Origin: Pelargonium nanum
Lineage: Eukaryota > Streptophyta > Magnoliopsida > Geraniales > Geraniaceae
Direction: 5' to 3'
Assembly (NCBI GenBank): GCA_036897485.1
Contig: JAYMTF010000064.1
Coordinates: 1-60,572, forward strand
DNA: 60,572 nucleotides
Shown: in pieces, positions 1 to 12,479 of the stretch
Layout of the letters: the number at the start of each line of letters is the position of its first letter
Position numbering within the stretch: position 1 is the stretch's first letter
Position numbers and translations under genes: made by a program
Notes under the pieces: generated by a model
Database searches by the model: none
Seen by the model: only the letters and a program-made list of their open reading frames with translations
Told to the model about the DNA's origin: nothing

Positions 1-198
1 AATTTTCTCTATGTAACAATATCAAAGTGGGGAATCTGTTAAATCTTACATCGTTATTAACGATAACGAATTAAGATCATATACTCTTGTATTATTCAAC
101 ACGAAGCCAAAGAATACAATTAAATAATTTTCTTTATCTAACAATATCAAAGTGGGGAATCTGTTAAATCTTACATCGTTATTAACGATAACGATTTA
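1..198. repeat. Direct repeat downstream of the fimbrin gene
   Basis: Two copies of a roughly 73-base AT-rich sequence lie at 1-73 and 126-198, about 125 bases apart, with only a few differences. Both contain the same 'gtggggaatctg' core and the same 'attaacgataacga' segment. The repeat lies just beyond the fimbrin stop codon and may be in its 3' UTR or downstream flank. I see no coding potential. The left copy starts at the window edge, so the array may extend further left. Confidence 0.85.
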
Positions 199-379
199 CA
201 AGTTCTGTTTTCTGTACAAGAAGAATTTTTCTTCTTCCTTCTGTTTCCTGGTTGAGTAAAAAATGGTCAAGCATTTGTGTTTGTAAGGGCCACTGATCTG
301 TAAGACTACTGACCTGTGAAACTATCTTCACATCTTCTAATTCGCCTCTGGTACACACTTGGCATACATGGTTCGTGGC

Positions 380-3300
380 TCATTCGTTCTCTACAGTTGG
401 AGGTGGAGTTGTAGCTTCATCATTCTCGAAGACTAGTGAGTGAGAAGAGACTGTGATGTCAGAGGCTGCATCGTCCATGGTTAAGTTAGATAACTCGCCA
501 CATACAGATGAACATTCGTCTTCACCATTAATAGACGGTGCCGGGGATGACCCAAAGAAAGATGGTGCAGGGGATGAACCGAACAGAGACGGTGCCGGGG
601 ACGAATCAGTGATAGTACTTGCGCCATCATCATGAGATGGAGATGACTCTGCATCATCTGGTTGTTGTAGAAGACTCCAATACATGATGCTAGCTGTCAG
701 GATAAGCATCATCTTTGGGTTTACCTGTCGTGTCATTAGAAGATGAATACTCGTGAACAACCAAAATTTACGAAATACACAAGCTATGGTTTCTAAAACA
801 CAATAGATTTAGTGTACAGACAAGCTGTTGTATTCAGAAGCATACTAGATCACTACTACTGGTTCAAAATATCATTGTTCACTCTGCAAAGTATAACTGC
901 AAACACAATGTAACTCACTTTGTTTGCACCCAGCAAATGGATAAAAAAAACACCCTAGAATACGAACAAAGATGTGCATTCATACCTCAATGATGTCCTC
1001 TGGTAACAAGAAAAGCGAACATCCAAGCTTCCTTGCAACACTGATTATGTACGTGGCATTCAACCTTTTCTTGTCATCTAACATATCAAAAGAAGAAGGA
1101 ACTAAGCATATTACTACAAAATATATACTAGACGAAGAAAAATTATATACAAGAATAATCTTCCAAATTCACCAGCCCTTCTATGAATGCAGTATATAAG
1201 CAGTAAAAATACTCTGTCCAGAAAATATTAATAGCAACTGCAAAGTCATACCAGTTTCTCCCTTAGTCACAAGATTCCAATTGACCACCCTCGGTTCCAC
1301 AGCAGTGAGTAGCTCAAGGAAGAATAAACCAGTTGATAATCTCTTATCCTGAAAACAGAGAGACAAAATATCACCAATTAAGTTTGTTTTGGAATAGTAT
1401 TGCCAAAATAAATAAAAATCTTGAATTAGATTAACCTTGAAGCTATCAATATGAGAACTTCTGCCGATATTTTTTACTTTCCTGTTTGCCCAATGCAAAA
1501 TGTATGAATCAGTTATATCCTTCCCTTGCGAGCGGGATCTCAAGTTCTTCAAGAGCTGAAGCATATTATATCTCAACAACTGCCATAGGTATGCTGAAAC
1601 AGATGTGAACTACATTTTAGTTTGACAATCTTAATCAATTCACAGCTAAAAACTGAATATGTCAAATAAACTTAAAAAGATATCAGAGAATGAAGATGGA
1701 TCAATTTGAGTAAAAACTCAAAGGTAATTCCAATGAGAAATTTGCGGTCAGTTATGACCTATAATGGTAAGAGGGGAATCTTATATATAAGATGACATTT
1801 ATGGTATGTTTTCAGTTCCTTCTATGCTTCGGATTTATAGGCAATCCTTCCAATAAAATTTATGGCTCACAATAACATTGCAACATAATTAGAAAAATAT
1901 CTGAAAGCAAACTGTAGAATAAGTTAAGTCTCCAAAAACATCATTCAGACTTTCACAGAACATAAGAGAAAGATAGATGTAGAATGAAACTGTGATTTTC
2001 ATGACATCAAGTGTGAACTATTGTTGTTAGCAAACATAACTTGGCAGAGAATAGAAGAAAGATTGATAAAAAATGAAACCGAGTTTTCATGACATCATGT
2101 GTGAACTCTGTTATTAGCAAAGATAACTTACACCATTCGTTTTAGTAACACCAGAATAAGAAGCATTATCTATCAAAAATGGTAAACAAATCGAAGTTGC
2201 CATATATATTAACGTCGTGTTTTCAAAAAAAACCAATTGAGATATACTGTATTTTTGTCAACAAAGCATGCTAGTGAAAGAAAGAGTATCTATAAAAAAT
2301 GGTAAACAAATCAAAGTTGCCATATATATTAACGTCATATTTTCAAACAATACCAATTGAGATTCTGTATATTTGTAAACAGAGCATCCTAGGGAAAGAA
2401 AGAGTAAATTACCAAGTATGAGTTTCTTATTCCCTTGTACGATGTCATTTCCAGCTACATTCACCAGGGAGAACTTCATCTGCTTTCCTATCTTTATAAC
2501 TTGATTGCAATTTTCTACTTTTCTGAACGGCATCCTGATAGGAGGCTTTGTCGCATGCTTCCAGTTAACTGATCCTGGAGAAACCTTATCAAGCACTTCT
2601 AGAAGTAGCCATCTGTACATATTATCCCAACACGTCAAGCTCAAGGTGTTTAGGATTTTAAAAATTGCAGTATTAAGATCTAGGATAAGACGGAAACAGA
2701 GCCAGCTGCTAAACTAGTAATGGCTAGTTCAAAGAGAACAGAACAGAAACATTCATGCAAAAACATGGAAATGGAAAAGGCTAGCATTTGAAACGATTCC
2801 ATTCACAAATCATATTTTGTATGACAGATGCATATAAAGACTTGGCATGGACTACATAGAATTTTCACAATACTAATTACAACACAGATATTGAAGTTTG
2901 GAACACTAACCCATTTCTGACATCCTCGAACAAATTATTAACATAAGTAGAAATTCCAAGACTGTTGATCCATAGTCTGAAGCATCTTTCTTCTCTATTT
3001 GTTAGAGCATCATCTGCCATCATCTCTGCAAAGGACGCCTTCTTTGTATCTGTAGACAGGCCACTCCTGTAAAAAATGGTAAGAGGTTATGATTGAATCT
3101 GTTTCTTGTCATGCTTTGTAATTACATATGTAAAAAACAGTTAACTTCAAGAAAAAAACAGTCATTCCTTATAATGCAAGGAAAGTAGTAATCATAAGCC
3201 CGTAAAAGAGCGAAGTATTGTCAATGTGTAAGACTAGGTTGGATGCTAACATTATCCACAGCATTTCAGTCCACTTCTTCTAGTTTGGAATACTTGTTGA

Positions 3301-5653
3301 CTAACTCAGATTGAGAAGAAGCAAATATAGGAAACTTAAAAGCTGCATCACTTGATAGAAAGAAATATTAGAAAATGATTTTAAAATCTTGATTTCCCCA
3401 CCTTTCATGAAATATCTGTGCTACAAAGGCAAGGTTCAAGTTTGATGAGCCTTCTACAATGTCCTTTGGAAACAAGTATCGTTTGCAGCCCATTCTTTCT
3501 GCATGATCAAGTACCAGCCTTGCTCTTTCATAGTTATCCTTGGCATCTAATGTGTCCGGATTGCAGAATTCAGGTGCAAGGATATTAAGCAAGTATGCAT
3601 AAGCCCTGGCATCCTGCACGCATGTTGAAGGTTTCATTACATAAGTTTCAGATATATATTGTATGCTTCCAGTCAATTCTATGTGACAGCACTTGCTGCG
3701 GCATTAAAAAACAAGGAGAAAGCCCTAGCAAACGTAAAATATCGGAAAACAAGAGTAACAAATAAGAACCCAAAGCAAGAAAAGAAATTGATGCGACCTA
3801 AAAGGATTAGTGCCCTTTTAACAAGGTTTGTCTTGTCAAAGAGATGTGACTGGATTGTTGCCTTTTCCAGATATGTGACAGATGTTTCCTCATACTTCCC
3901 ATTAAATAAACTTTCGATACTTGACCTCAGCTATTGACATATAAACTTATAACGCCAACTTCCCAAAATGGAACATGCATATTAGTCCATGTGTTTCATT
4001 TATTCATATCAAACAACTGATGCCTTGTAAACTTAAAATGACAACTTCATCAGATATAAAATCACAGTGGTCACAGACCTTCAAATCTGAAGAAAAATTT
4101 GAAACAGTTTTGGGGTACCCTCCCTTCTTCAGATGGAAATTCATCCATTTTAATAAGATCTTCTCAGGAGATAATCCCAAAAGCTCCTCAATATCCTGAA
4201 CACAATGAAGCATATTACATGAGTTACCCTTACCGGTTCGCAAGTCTAATACATCAGAAACGTGATAAATTGACATTTTTTAATTACCCCATTGTCATCC
4301 ACCAATTCCACAAGCTGAGGTGTCTTCTTAAGGTTGAGATCTGCTAGCAATTGGATCTGAAGTGATCACAATTAGCAAACTCACGCAACAAAAGTATGAA
4401 TTAACAAAGGGGAAGAAATTAAGTTAGTACCTTTATTATTTGTGATATCAATCCAAGCAGCAGATGAGGCTGTACATGTTAACACATAGACAGATATACA
4501 AAAACCTTTAGACAAACAGCATTTATCAAACTAATTTGTAAGAGAAGCTGAAGCAACATAACTTACTCTTCCTTCGACTAAATCCTGTGTGCCAATGTTA
4601 ACCACTGTGCAGCCAATAGCCTTTGCAGAGTTGAGGCAAAGGGTATGATTCTCATTCCTCTCCCATGGGTTCATTACACGTTTGGTGTTTATAGCTCGCT
4701 CATCAATCGTCCCCGGCACAGCAACATTGATAAGTTTACTGCATGAAACAATAAAGTAAATGAACTCTACAACGGAAGATCAGCTGTTGACTTACAAGGA
4801 AGAGTAAATAAAGCAGTTCCCTCTCAAATACCATAGAAGAACTCCATCTCTTGCAAGATTATATAGATCATTTGTAGCTGGATCTATAGGAAGAAATTGC
4901 TTCAAAAATTTATCATCCCTGAGATAGCTGTTTATGTGGGAAACATAAGATGCTTTCTCTGATTCAATGATTGAGATATCGGTTGACGTTGCCTTAAGGA
5001 ATGATGAATTAACCTTTAAAACCCCTTTTTTTCTTGAAGCTAGACCTTGCAAATTTTGATATGCCTGCCCAATCCAATCAATAACAAAATGTGACCTCCC
5101 ATCTTTCGAACTCCAGAAAAAAACTTTAGCTCATTATTCAGCTTAAACAATGCAATACACAAAGTAAATTCAATGCCTCTAAATCAACAACAATTTAAAG
5201 TAAAGCATTACACTTCCAAATTTGACACTTCTTTGGAGCCAATACTTAAAACAGAGAAAACCAAGAAGACACACATTGACTTACCTCAAGGAAGGTCTCG
5301 AAATCAATCTCACTGCCCATGTCAGAGTTAGTATCTGCCAAGATTTCCCTAATCTCATCTTCGGTTAACAAGTCACTGAAAGCCTTCAATTTCGCCAGTA
5401 ATGGTGGCAAATCTTCATATGTTACCTTACCATTTTGCCTTGCTATGGATAAGAACTAACACCATTACAACAATTCAAACATTAGGTTACAACGGAAAAA
5501 AGGCCAAAACCCAACAACCAATACAATCGTAACAGTTTAGACAATTGACAGATGAACATATTAGAAGCTACTTACTTTGGATTGAAGGCCGCGCAGCTCT
5601 ACCTGAGAGAACTGTCTTTGAAGCGGGCGATCAGAAGCTCTAAAACCTGACAT
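380..5653 (-). CDS. Fimbrin (plastin), actin-bundling protein, 14 coding exons
   Basis: Cross-links F-actin into bundles in the cytoplasm. Coding exons, high to low: 5653-5576, 5455-5285, 5064-4832, 4738-4567, 4469-4431, 4356-4288, 4195-4079, 3613-3402, 3066-2911, 2612-2413, 1593-1436, 1348-1252, 1077-986, 724-380. Phases carry through without a stop and give 712 residues; plant fimbrins are usually somewhat under 700. An N-terminal region of about 85 residues has an EF-hand-like helix pattern. Four calponin-homology domains follow, at about 118-235, 258-363, 383-490 and 500-610. Typical blocks are [47 protein letters not shown] and [13 protein letters not shown]. The acidic, Ser/Pro-rich tail of about 100 residues is longer than usual because of an internal SSPAPS repeat. 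The start MSGFRASD is the standard start of the fimbrin-5-like subgroup. A non-coding first exon probably ends at 6167, with a 5' UTR intron of 6166-5757. Confidence 0.96.
526..609 (-). repeat. In-frame 27-bp minisatellite in the fimbrin tail
   Basis: Three tandem units encode [18 protein letters not shown] and SSPAPSING. They are near-identical at DNA level, which suggests recent slippage or unequal exchange. The boundaries given are approximate. The unit is a multiple of three and so preserves frame in the disordered tail after the fourth CH domain. Confidence 0.8.
1956..2129. repeat. Tandem ~85-bp duplication in fimbrin intron 10
   Basis: Two adjacent imperfect copies, about 1956-2042 and 2045-2129, share 'ttttcatgacatca' and 'gtgtgaact' followed by 'ttagcaaa.ataactt'. 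The repeat is non-coding and immediately precedes a second, unrelated tandem duplication. Confidence 0.75.
2167..2406. repeat. Tandem 120-bp duplication in fimbrin intron 10
   Basis: Copies at 2167-2286 and 2287-2406 have an exact 120-base period. Each starts 'tatctat.aaaaatggtaaac' and ends 'gaaagaaagag'. They lie wholly inside the intron, a few bases from the splice donor of exon 10 (exon end 2413). Confidence 0.85.
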
Positions 5654-6300
5654 CTCCGGGTATTGAACAACAATTTTCTAAGAATGCTCTAGATTGATCC
5701 TCCAAAAATCAACCAAATTGACAACAAACCCCTTGAGAATCTTCGAACCCAGAATCCTATAAACCAATATCAGCATCAACCTCATAGATTCAGATCCAAA
5801 CACAAATCAAACAGTACCATTTTCAATCCGTAACAACTAACAATCATTAAAATCATCCATATATACCAAACAAGAAACAAAAAACGAGACAGTAAACCGT
5901 AACCATAACAAAATCAGATAAAAAAATCACAAGTTCTTCACCATGGAAACATATTATCCAACAAAAGGAATCTAAACAAACAAATGCTCGATGCCAACAA
6001 CACCAACAACACAATGAATCGAGAATGGAGAAACGCACACCAACAAGCACCCAAAAACAGAGGATTTCGCACATTCGTACAAACGGGTCCAACGAACGCT
6101 AAACGAGAAAGCTAATGCAGACCCAATATCGAAAACCAGAAATCGAAACGACCCAGAAGCGCGTACCTGTAAATTAACAATCACGGACCCAACTCCCAAG
6201 TTGAAAATCAATGGATTTTGTCTCAAAGATTTTGACTGTTCGAAAGATATTCAATGTCGGTCGGTGCCAACATGGTTAGGGCGATTCTAGAGAGAGAGAG
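5654..6300 (-). promoter_or_regulatory. Fimbrin 5' UTR with probable leader intron, then promoter
   Basis: Upstream of the start codon at 5653, a good acceptor on the minus strand (ag at 5758-5757) pairs with a good donor (gt at 6166-6165). This suggests a leader intron of about 410 bases. The sequence above about 6200 would then be the first exon and promoter. No clear TATA box was found. This is inferred from splice-site appearance only. Confidence 0.45.
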
Positions 6301-8290
6301 CAAAATGGTGTGGGATCGATATTTCTTCGAGGAAGAGCAACCGAAAAATGAGAGAAAGAGAAGAGAAGAGAAGCCGTTTGGGCTATGGAGCAAGACGGTC
6401 CATGAGGATAGCCACGACCAAACTGTCTCAGAAATCGGCTCAGCTGCTCCGTACGCGCGAGTGTAGATTGTTGAGATACACTCGCTCTGTGAGACCAACA
6501 GATGATGGATCTGGTGTACACGTGTTTGGGAACTTCTTTTTACAACTGATATAGTTTTTGTCTCTATCTAACCCGAATCGGTTCTTACCGGTTAACCCTA
6601 ATGTGGATCCCTAACTTTTAGACCACAAAAAAAGGGATAGATAAATGGTTGAGATGAGAGGACCCACCTTTTTAGGCAATAATCTAGTACTCCTAATATT
6701 AGTTTTTTTTTTTCCAGTTTATACTATGAGATTCTTGAGCGGGTCTGCACACTCGCGGTTGACACCTTTATACTATTTTATCATACTCAAATTAATCCAC
6801 ATTCGAGATTTGTTCACAACTAAAACATTCACCTCTCCCCATGAGTATGTTGAGCGGGTATCAAACGTAAACGTTCTTCCCACTCACGCAGCCTGTACTG
6901 TATTGTCAACTGCGCCACTACCCTTGAGTTTCAGTTTTCATTTATTATATTTGTGCAATTTATACTTAAAATTTTGAGTATTGGGTTAAGATTATTGGCA
7001 TTAGTTGTCCAACCGACAATATTGTGGTCATCTAAAAACATAATTCTAGGTGTAACATTATATGTCAACTAACAATCAGAAGTTAATATACATACGTGTA
7101 ATTCATTGCTCTTAAATTCAAAGATGGGTCATTTCAAAGTGTTATTAAATAGAAGAATTTAATCCAAAAATCATAAATGGAACATACATATTGGAAAAAT
7201 AAAGTTGAATCATATACATTTGGAGAATCATATGTGACATTTACCGCATGATAATTCATTAACTCTTAAATCTTCGATTGATTCTAATGTAATATTTGTT
7301 TGATTTGTTTACCTTCAGTATTTATAGAGGTAAAATGTCTGTAGACCCAGAAGAATGTAAAATGTATGTAGAGAATGAATGTTTCGTTTAGTAAACCAAC
7401 GTTTGGAATGAGCTTCATGTGTGCATTCTGAAAAATCAGATTGTGTATATATATCTATGAGGTCGATCCATATATAATATAGCTAGGTTTGCCGACTATT
7501 GATCGATTGTGACAATATCATGGTTTACCGCAGACAATAATAACGCGCCCAACTTAATTCTAAGATCGATCCATATCAGATATGGGTTAACGTTCATGTG
7601 TTTTTTGATCGATTGACAGAACCAATCATATTTCAACTCTATTTCTCTCTCTATGTGTGTAGCTTACAATTCTTACTGCAGGGTTGAGATTAAATTCGTG
7701 ATCAACCTTCTTTCAAAAGGGTTTCGGCTTCTTCGGAAAATTCAAGCTACCATATCTCTCACAAAAGTCTCTCACATCCTATGGGTAAAAGCTCATGCAA
7801 AAGCTCCTATTTGTATCAATTGTTTAAAAGTCATGCTACAACTCACTTACATCCAAACAAATTTTACACAAAAAGCCTATAGAGTTTCACTCTCAACAAG
7901 AGGTGAGAGACAAACCAAACATGCACTTATGCTTTATAAAGCAAACAAATCTAATGTATGGAAGAATTTGTTGCCAACTATTAAATGAAAAGGCAAGAAT
8001 TAGAAGGTTGGGTCAACTTTATGCATACAAAGATTTTAAATACTATATTTAATTGAATTGAGAAAAAATGGAAATGGAATTATTATATTATTACTTTTGT
8101 TCCCATGTCGATTTGTAAACATTCATTGGGTTATTAACTAACAGCCACACCGTCCAACCGACCATACTTGATCTCATTCCCGTATCACATCTCATCACGT
8201 GCGAGCACGACATACCATATTTTTGGAGTTACCAATTATTGGGAGCTTTTCCTTTTTATAAAGTTTTTGAAAATTGAAATATTTAGGTTT

Positions 8291-8329
8291 GACACTATCG
8301 GGTGAGACTAACTCTCACCCGATAATGTC
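8291..8329. repeat. 17-bp inverted repeat with 5-base loop
   Basis: The arms at 8291-8307 and 8313-8329 pair with a single mismatch around the loop 'ctaac'. The core 'tatcgggtgaga' pairs perfectly. No U-run follows, and there is no neighbouring gene end, so this is not an obvious terminator. It may be a relic of a foldback element. Confidence 0.8.
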
Positions 8330-9213
8330 ATCCAATCTCCCGCTCGCTAGTTATTTCAATTAGCATCCTCATCCTTGTTTGAGAACTAAATTTTTTCATA
8401 TAAATTTGTAAATTTAACATAAGGATTTGAATTTGATTTATGTCAAAACGTTTAAACTGTTTGATCCTACATGTCTTGGTAAAAGATTAAATTGTTGTTT
8501 AGGTGTTTGATGATTGTTGTTTGTGTTCGTGTTGGTGAAACTGGTTTCTTAATTTGATGTTTTTCAAATTTGTGATGATGAAACTAACGAAAAAAAAAAT
8601 TAATCAAATCGAATGTGTTAGATATGTGTTTATTTAATAGAAATAATAAGGGTAAAAAAAATTGAACCACCACCGACCATAAAAAGATCAACGATGGTTG
8701 AAAATAGGACATTGATGAACAACTAAATATAACAATTAAGGTTTCCAAAGAAGAGGAAAAAATTATTCTTTAGCAGAATTTGTCTTTTCAATTGAGTATT
8801 GTGTAAAGTTTATGATTTTGACCTAATTATTTTATAACGATTGTCTTAAATGAATCTTAACCATTTTTAAGATTTAGAAATATGTTTATTTTAAGTAAGA
8901 TTTAATAGACAATATAAACTTGATTTTTTATTCAACTTTTATAGTATGTATAAATTTTACACCGCATTTATCAAACACATTTTACATGTCTTTATTTTCC
9001 AACCATGTCTTTTACCAAAACACAAATGATTGTTCTGTACCAAAAAAAATGATTATTGCATGTACCTAAATGTATGTATTTTGCATGTTGGCTGACGCAA
9101 TAAAAGAAGTCGAAAAAATCAAATTCACTAATATGAGTACATGTACGCAATAGTGACATGTCGTTTTAATTCATCTTTTACAAGGAGAGAGACTGTGAGA
9201 CAGAAAAATCTGC

Positions 9214-9230
9214 AGAGAGAGAGAGAGAGA
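9214..9230. repeat. GA microsatellite in the SWIB gene leader
   Basis: An uninterrupted (GA)n run about 90 bases before the start codon. GA-rich leaders and promoters are common in plants, where they are bound by BPC-type factors. Any role here is inference. Confidence 0.75.
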
Positions 9231-9321
9231 CACAGAGAAGGCTGTAAGAGAGAGAAAGGAAGAAGAAGTAAACTAGGTCCCTATTTTTCCTTTTTATTTA
9301 TTTATTATTATTACCACACAA

Positions 9322-11783
9322 ATGGTGACAGACCAAGAAATTTCCCAAGCCCTCAATTCTCTGTTGCAGGATTCAAACCCTAGCTCCACCTTCACTTCCC
9401 TAGACGCTGTCGTTCAGGCTCTACAGTCCAACCTCGGCCTCGACCTCTCCTCCAAGCTCGACTTCATTCGCTCCCAGATCCACCTCCACTTCCAGCCTCA
9501 GCCCCAAATTGACCATTTTGCCCCCCAACGGATCCCCAATTTCCCCCAATTGCCACCTCCTTCGCCTGCTTTTCAATTTCATGGCGTCCCCACTCCGGTC
9601 AAGCCCGATGCCGTCGCCGAGTCCCACAACGCCTCAGTTTCGTCAACCGAGGCGTCGAAGCCGAGGTGGGTTTTTCGTAATTTGAGTTTTTTCTTTGTTC
9701 TTCTTGCTTGATGGAGGAATTAAAGTTTGGATTTTTATCTCTGTTGTGTTAGGGAGTGAGGAAATGGATATTCTGTGTTTTGTGTTTTGGTAATTTTACT
9801 AATTTGGCATTGAATTCATAGCATGGTTTTCTGGTTTAGTCAGTTTGGGTTACAAATGGAGACTTTAATTATGTTATTTTACTGGTCGAATATATCATTA
9901 ATTATTATTCACAATTTCACATGCTGTTGAATATTCTGCAATAAATTATTTAGCCCATATCTGATGTCTCCAGTGAGATGTTTGTAACCATTGTGAGTCC
10001 AGATATGTATTATCTAGATATTCTGGTTGTTTATTGTAATGAAATAATGATTAGATTGATGCTTGATCTGATATGGTTGAATTTTACCCGAGTTTATTGC
10101 AGTAATCCAACTAAACCTAAGAGAAGAGGTGGTCCGGGTGGTCTGAACAAACTTTGTGGTGTAACACCTGAACTTCAGGTCATTGTTGGCCAGCCAGAAA
10201 TGCCAAGGACTGAGGTCTAGTCTCATGGATTAAAATTATTGGTTATAATTTGTTCTTTTTTTTTAGTGTTCGTTGCGCCTTACGTGTCCCGATGTTGTTT
10301 GGTTCAGATTGTAAAGCAACTATGGGCTTATATAAGGAAAAACAATCTTCAAGATCCGAGTAACAAAAGAAAGATAATATGCAATGAGGAGCTGCGTGTG
10401 GTATTTGAGACAGATTGTACTGACATGTTCAAGATGAACAAGTTGCTAGCTAAACATATCATCTCTCTTGAACCTTCAAGTATGTCTCTGCTATAATTGT
10501 GGAGTGTGGATTATTATGTGTGTTTGTGAAAAATAATTGATAGGTTGGCGGCTTTCTGTTTGGCACTTCCAGAACAGCCAAGTTCTAAGAAGCCGAAGGT
10601 AGAACTGGAGCGCAAAACACAAAATAGTGAATCTGCTCCTTCTGTTATTATGTCTGATGCACTTGCAAGCTTTTTTGGTGTTGCTGAAAAGGAGATGCTC
10701 CAGGCAGAGGTTTATAAACGTCTCTGGGCTTACATTAAGGTCAACCAATTAGAGGTTAGTGATCAGTTGCATAAGATTCAATGTTAGTTGGGATAATGGT
10801 TGTTCTATTTGCAACAAGAAGAAATGTAGAGAACACATAGTATCTACAGATGATATTTGTTTCTTCCCTAGTTCCCATGGTCCACTAGAATTTTGTTGTT
10901 TATTTGTTGATTGTTGTTACCTGCTTTCTGCGATAACGGATCTGTTTTGTGGTTGAGGATGTTACTCGGAATATGCATCATCATATTATGTGGAAGGTTC
11001 AGACTTCAGAATGAAACTTGGAACATGACGAATAGCCATGGCCTATAGCCTTGGTATCTACTGACTAAATTTGGGGCTTGAGATCTCGGGTTCAATGCCC
11101 GGTGATATTTACCAAGAAAATAAGTTGATGAAGAGTGAGGTAACAGAATGTGGTTACCACTAACCCTGGCACAGGGTGTGATGGGTAAAGGTCCAGCTGG
11201 TAGTTACATGTCATTAGATACTCTTCAATTTTGTAATTTGTGCTTCCAGCCTATTCTTATTTTGAAACTTGCGATCTCCCATATCCTTGGGATTCATGCA
11301 TCTTGATATCTGTCTTTGATATTGATAAGAGAACTGATCACGGAGGCCTTTCTTGAAGCTACATCTGTTGTTTGTAGGAGTGTATCAACTGAACCACCAT
11401 GTATAGGAATCACTTGAGATTATGCGTTGGGTTATCAAACTAAATTGGGATCTTTTTCTATTGCTAGTTTCCCAAGTATCTTAAAGATTATTAACATTCT
11501 TGCTAAATAGTATGTTATTTGCCATTTTGTAAATTGAATTATTTTACAAGTATGCTACTAAGAGAATGAGTTTCTAATTATCTTGCTATTCCTTATAAAA
11601 ATACATATCACATCACTTTTTTTTTGGCTTAAATATGTTTAGGACCCCTCTAATCCGATGGTGTTACTATGTGATGAAAAGTTCCGAGAGCTTTTTGGAT
11701 GTGAGAGCATTTCTGCTTTGGGGATACCAGAAGTTCTGGCTCGCCATCATATATTCAGAAAACCAGAAACCAACGGCAACTGA
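9322..11783 (+). CDS. DEK-C/SWIB (MDM2-fold) domain protein, two SWIB domains
   Basis: Exons 9322-9665, 10103-10214, 10308-10479, 10573-10754 and 11643-11783 give 316 residues. Residues 1 to about 58 (MVTDQEISQALNSLL...) resemble a DEK C-terminal-type helical domain. A Pro/Gln-rich linker and the basic segment PTKPKRRGGPGGLNKL follow. Then come two SWIB domains, at about 130-210 and 240-316. Both show the diagnostic pattern 'lW.YIk.n.L.dPsn...i.cde.lr..F', followed by 'm.kll..Hi' in the first and 'ip..LarHhif' in the second. Proteins of this architecture are thought to act in nuclear chromatin or transcription complexes (yeast Uaf30/SWI-SNF relatives); the plant role is largely unknown. The start is the first ATG in frame after a GA-rich leader. 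Exon 4 must use the acceptor at 10571-10572, not the earlier AG at 10543-10544, to stay in frame. Confidence 0.9.
11030..11115 (+). repeat. tRNA-like SINE head relic in the SWIB gene's last intron
   Basis: The segment 'tagccttggtatctac' resembles a pol III A box. It is followed at the usual spacing by 'gggttcaatgcccg', which resembles a B box (GGTTCRANNCC). Such pairs head plant tRNA-derived SINEs. It is not a functional tRNA gene: I could not fold a complete cloverleaf, and no 3' end was delimited. Confidence 0.45.
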
Positions 11784-12479
11784 TCATGTTGGCTGGTAAT
11801 GAATATATGTTCTTATTCATAATGTTGCCAACTTTTCCAAATAATCATCTTAATCTTGAGAAAGGCACGCCTTTCACACAGTAGCACATAATTATATATT
11901 TATAGATGTATATTAGATTGGTTTATATTATGTAAATGGGAAATGGTTATAAAGAGTGTCTAGTATTATTCAAATTGGCTTGTATGATTTATCATCAACA
12001 ATTTGCATAATATGATGCAGTAAATTTACTATCCCTGTGTTTCTGACCATTAATGATAGCTGATAAAAATGTTTTGTCATTGCCTGCAGATATGCGATGC
12101 AGCGGTCAATGCTGATGCATGATGCATCATGTAAATACACCATGCTGAACACATGCTAAGTTTGTTATGGCTTTTGTTTTTCACATTATTCATTGAGATG
12201 CAATGTTGTTAGGTTAGAAGTTAGAAGAAGTTGGTAATTATGGCTCTAGTTTGCTTACTATTGTAAACTAGGTTTGTAGAAATGCATATAGCATTGAACA
12301 AAATGAATTTAACTAGTGCTATCACTCTCAAAAGATTCTGTATATTTGAAATGTTGAATATTTAGTTCATGAAGCAGTTTCAATCCGCCCCACTTTTTAG
12401 ATTTTAGCCGAATGTTGCATAGTAGTTTTGAAATCGAATCCTGAGATCTAAAAGAAATGTGCAGATACTAGTATGCCAC
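11784..12479. other. 3' ends of the convergent SWIB and NHX genes
   Basis: About 0.7 kb of AT-rich sequence separates the two stop codons. It should hold both 3' UTRs and polyadenylation sites. No coding feature is visible. A near-palindromic 'gatgcatgatgcatcat' sits at about 12116-12132. Confidence 0.65.

Larger units (their letters stand above)
6301..9321. other. Intergenic, no gene recognised
   Basis: About 3 kb of AT-rich sequence between the divergent fimbrin and SWIB genes. Its open frames are short and show no domain-like composition. It holds a strong hairpin at 8291-8329 and, next to the SWIB start, a GA microsatellite (9214-9230). The stretch 6640-7000 can be read for 110 residues but looks like chance. 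Confidence 0.7.

Noticed and set aside
5067..5120. Apparent extra fimbrin coding sequence upstream of exon 3 (open reading through the acceptor)
   Set aside because: The frame is not continuous with exon 2, and family alignment from memory starts exon 3 at AYQNLQG; the stretch is intron.
7653..7988. 111-residue open frame in intergenic DNA
   Set aside because: No domain-like pattern, no upstream promoter or splice context, ordinary AT-rich composition; most likely chance.
10545..10572. Earlier acceptor for SWIB exon 4 (after the AG at 10543-10544)
   Set aside because: With the one-base phase left by exon 3, it runs into a stop; the acceptor at 10571-10572 restores the family sequence.
12110..12132. 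Near palindrome with repeated 'gatgcat' as a regulatory site
   Set aside because: Imperfect, lies in a 3' UTR between convergent genes; no reason to assign a function.
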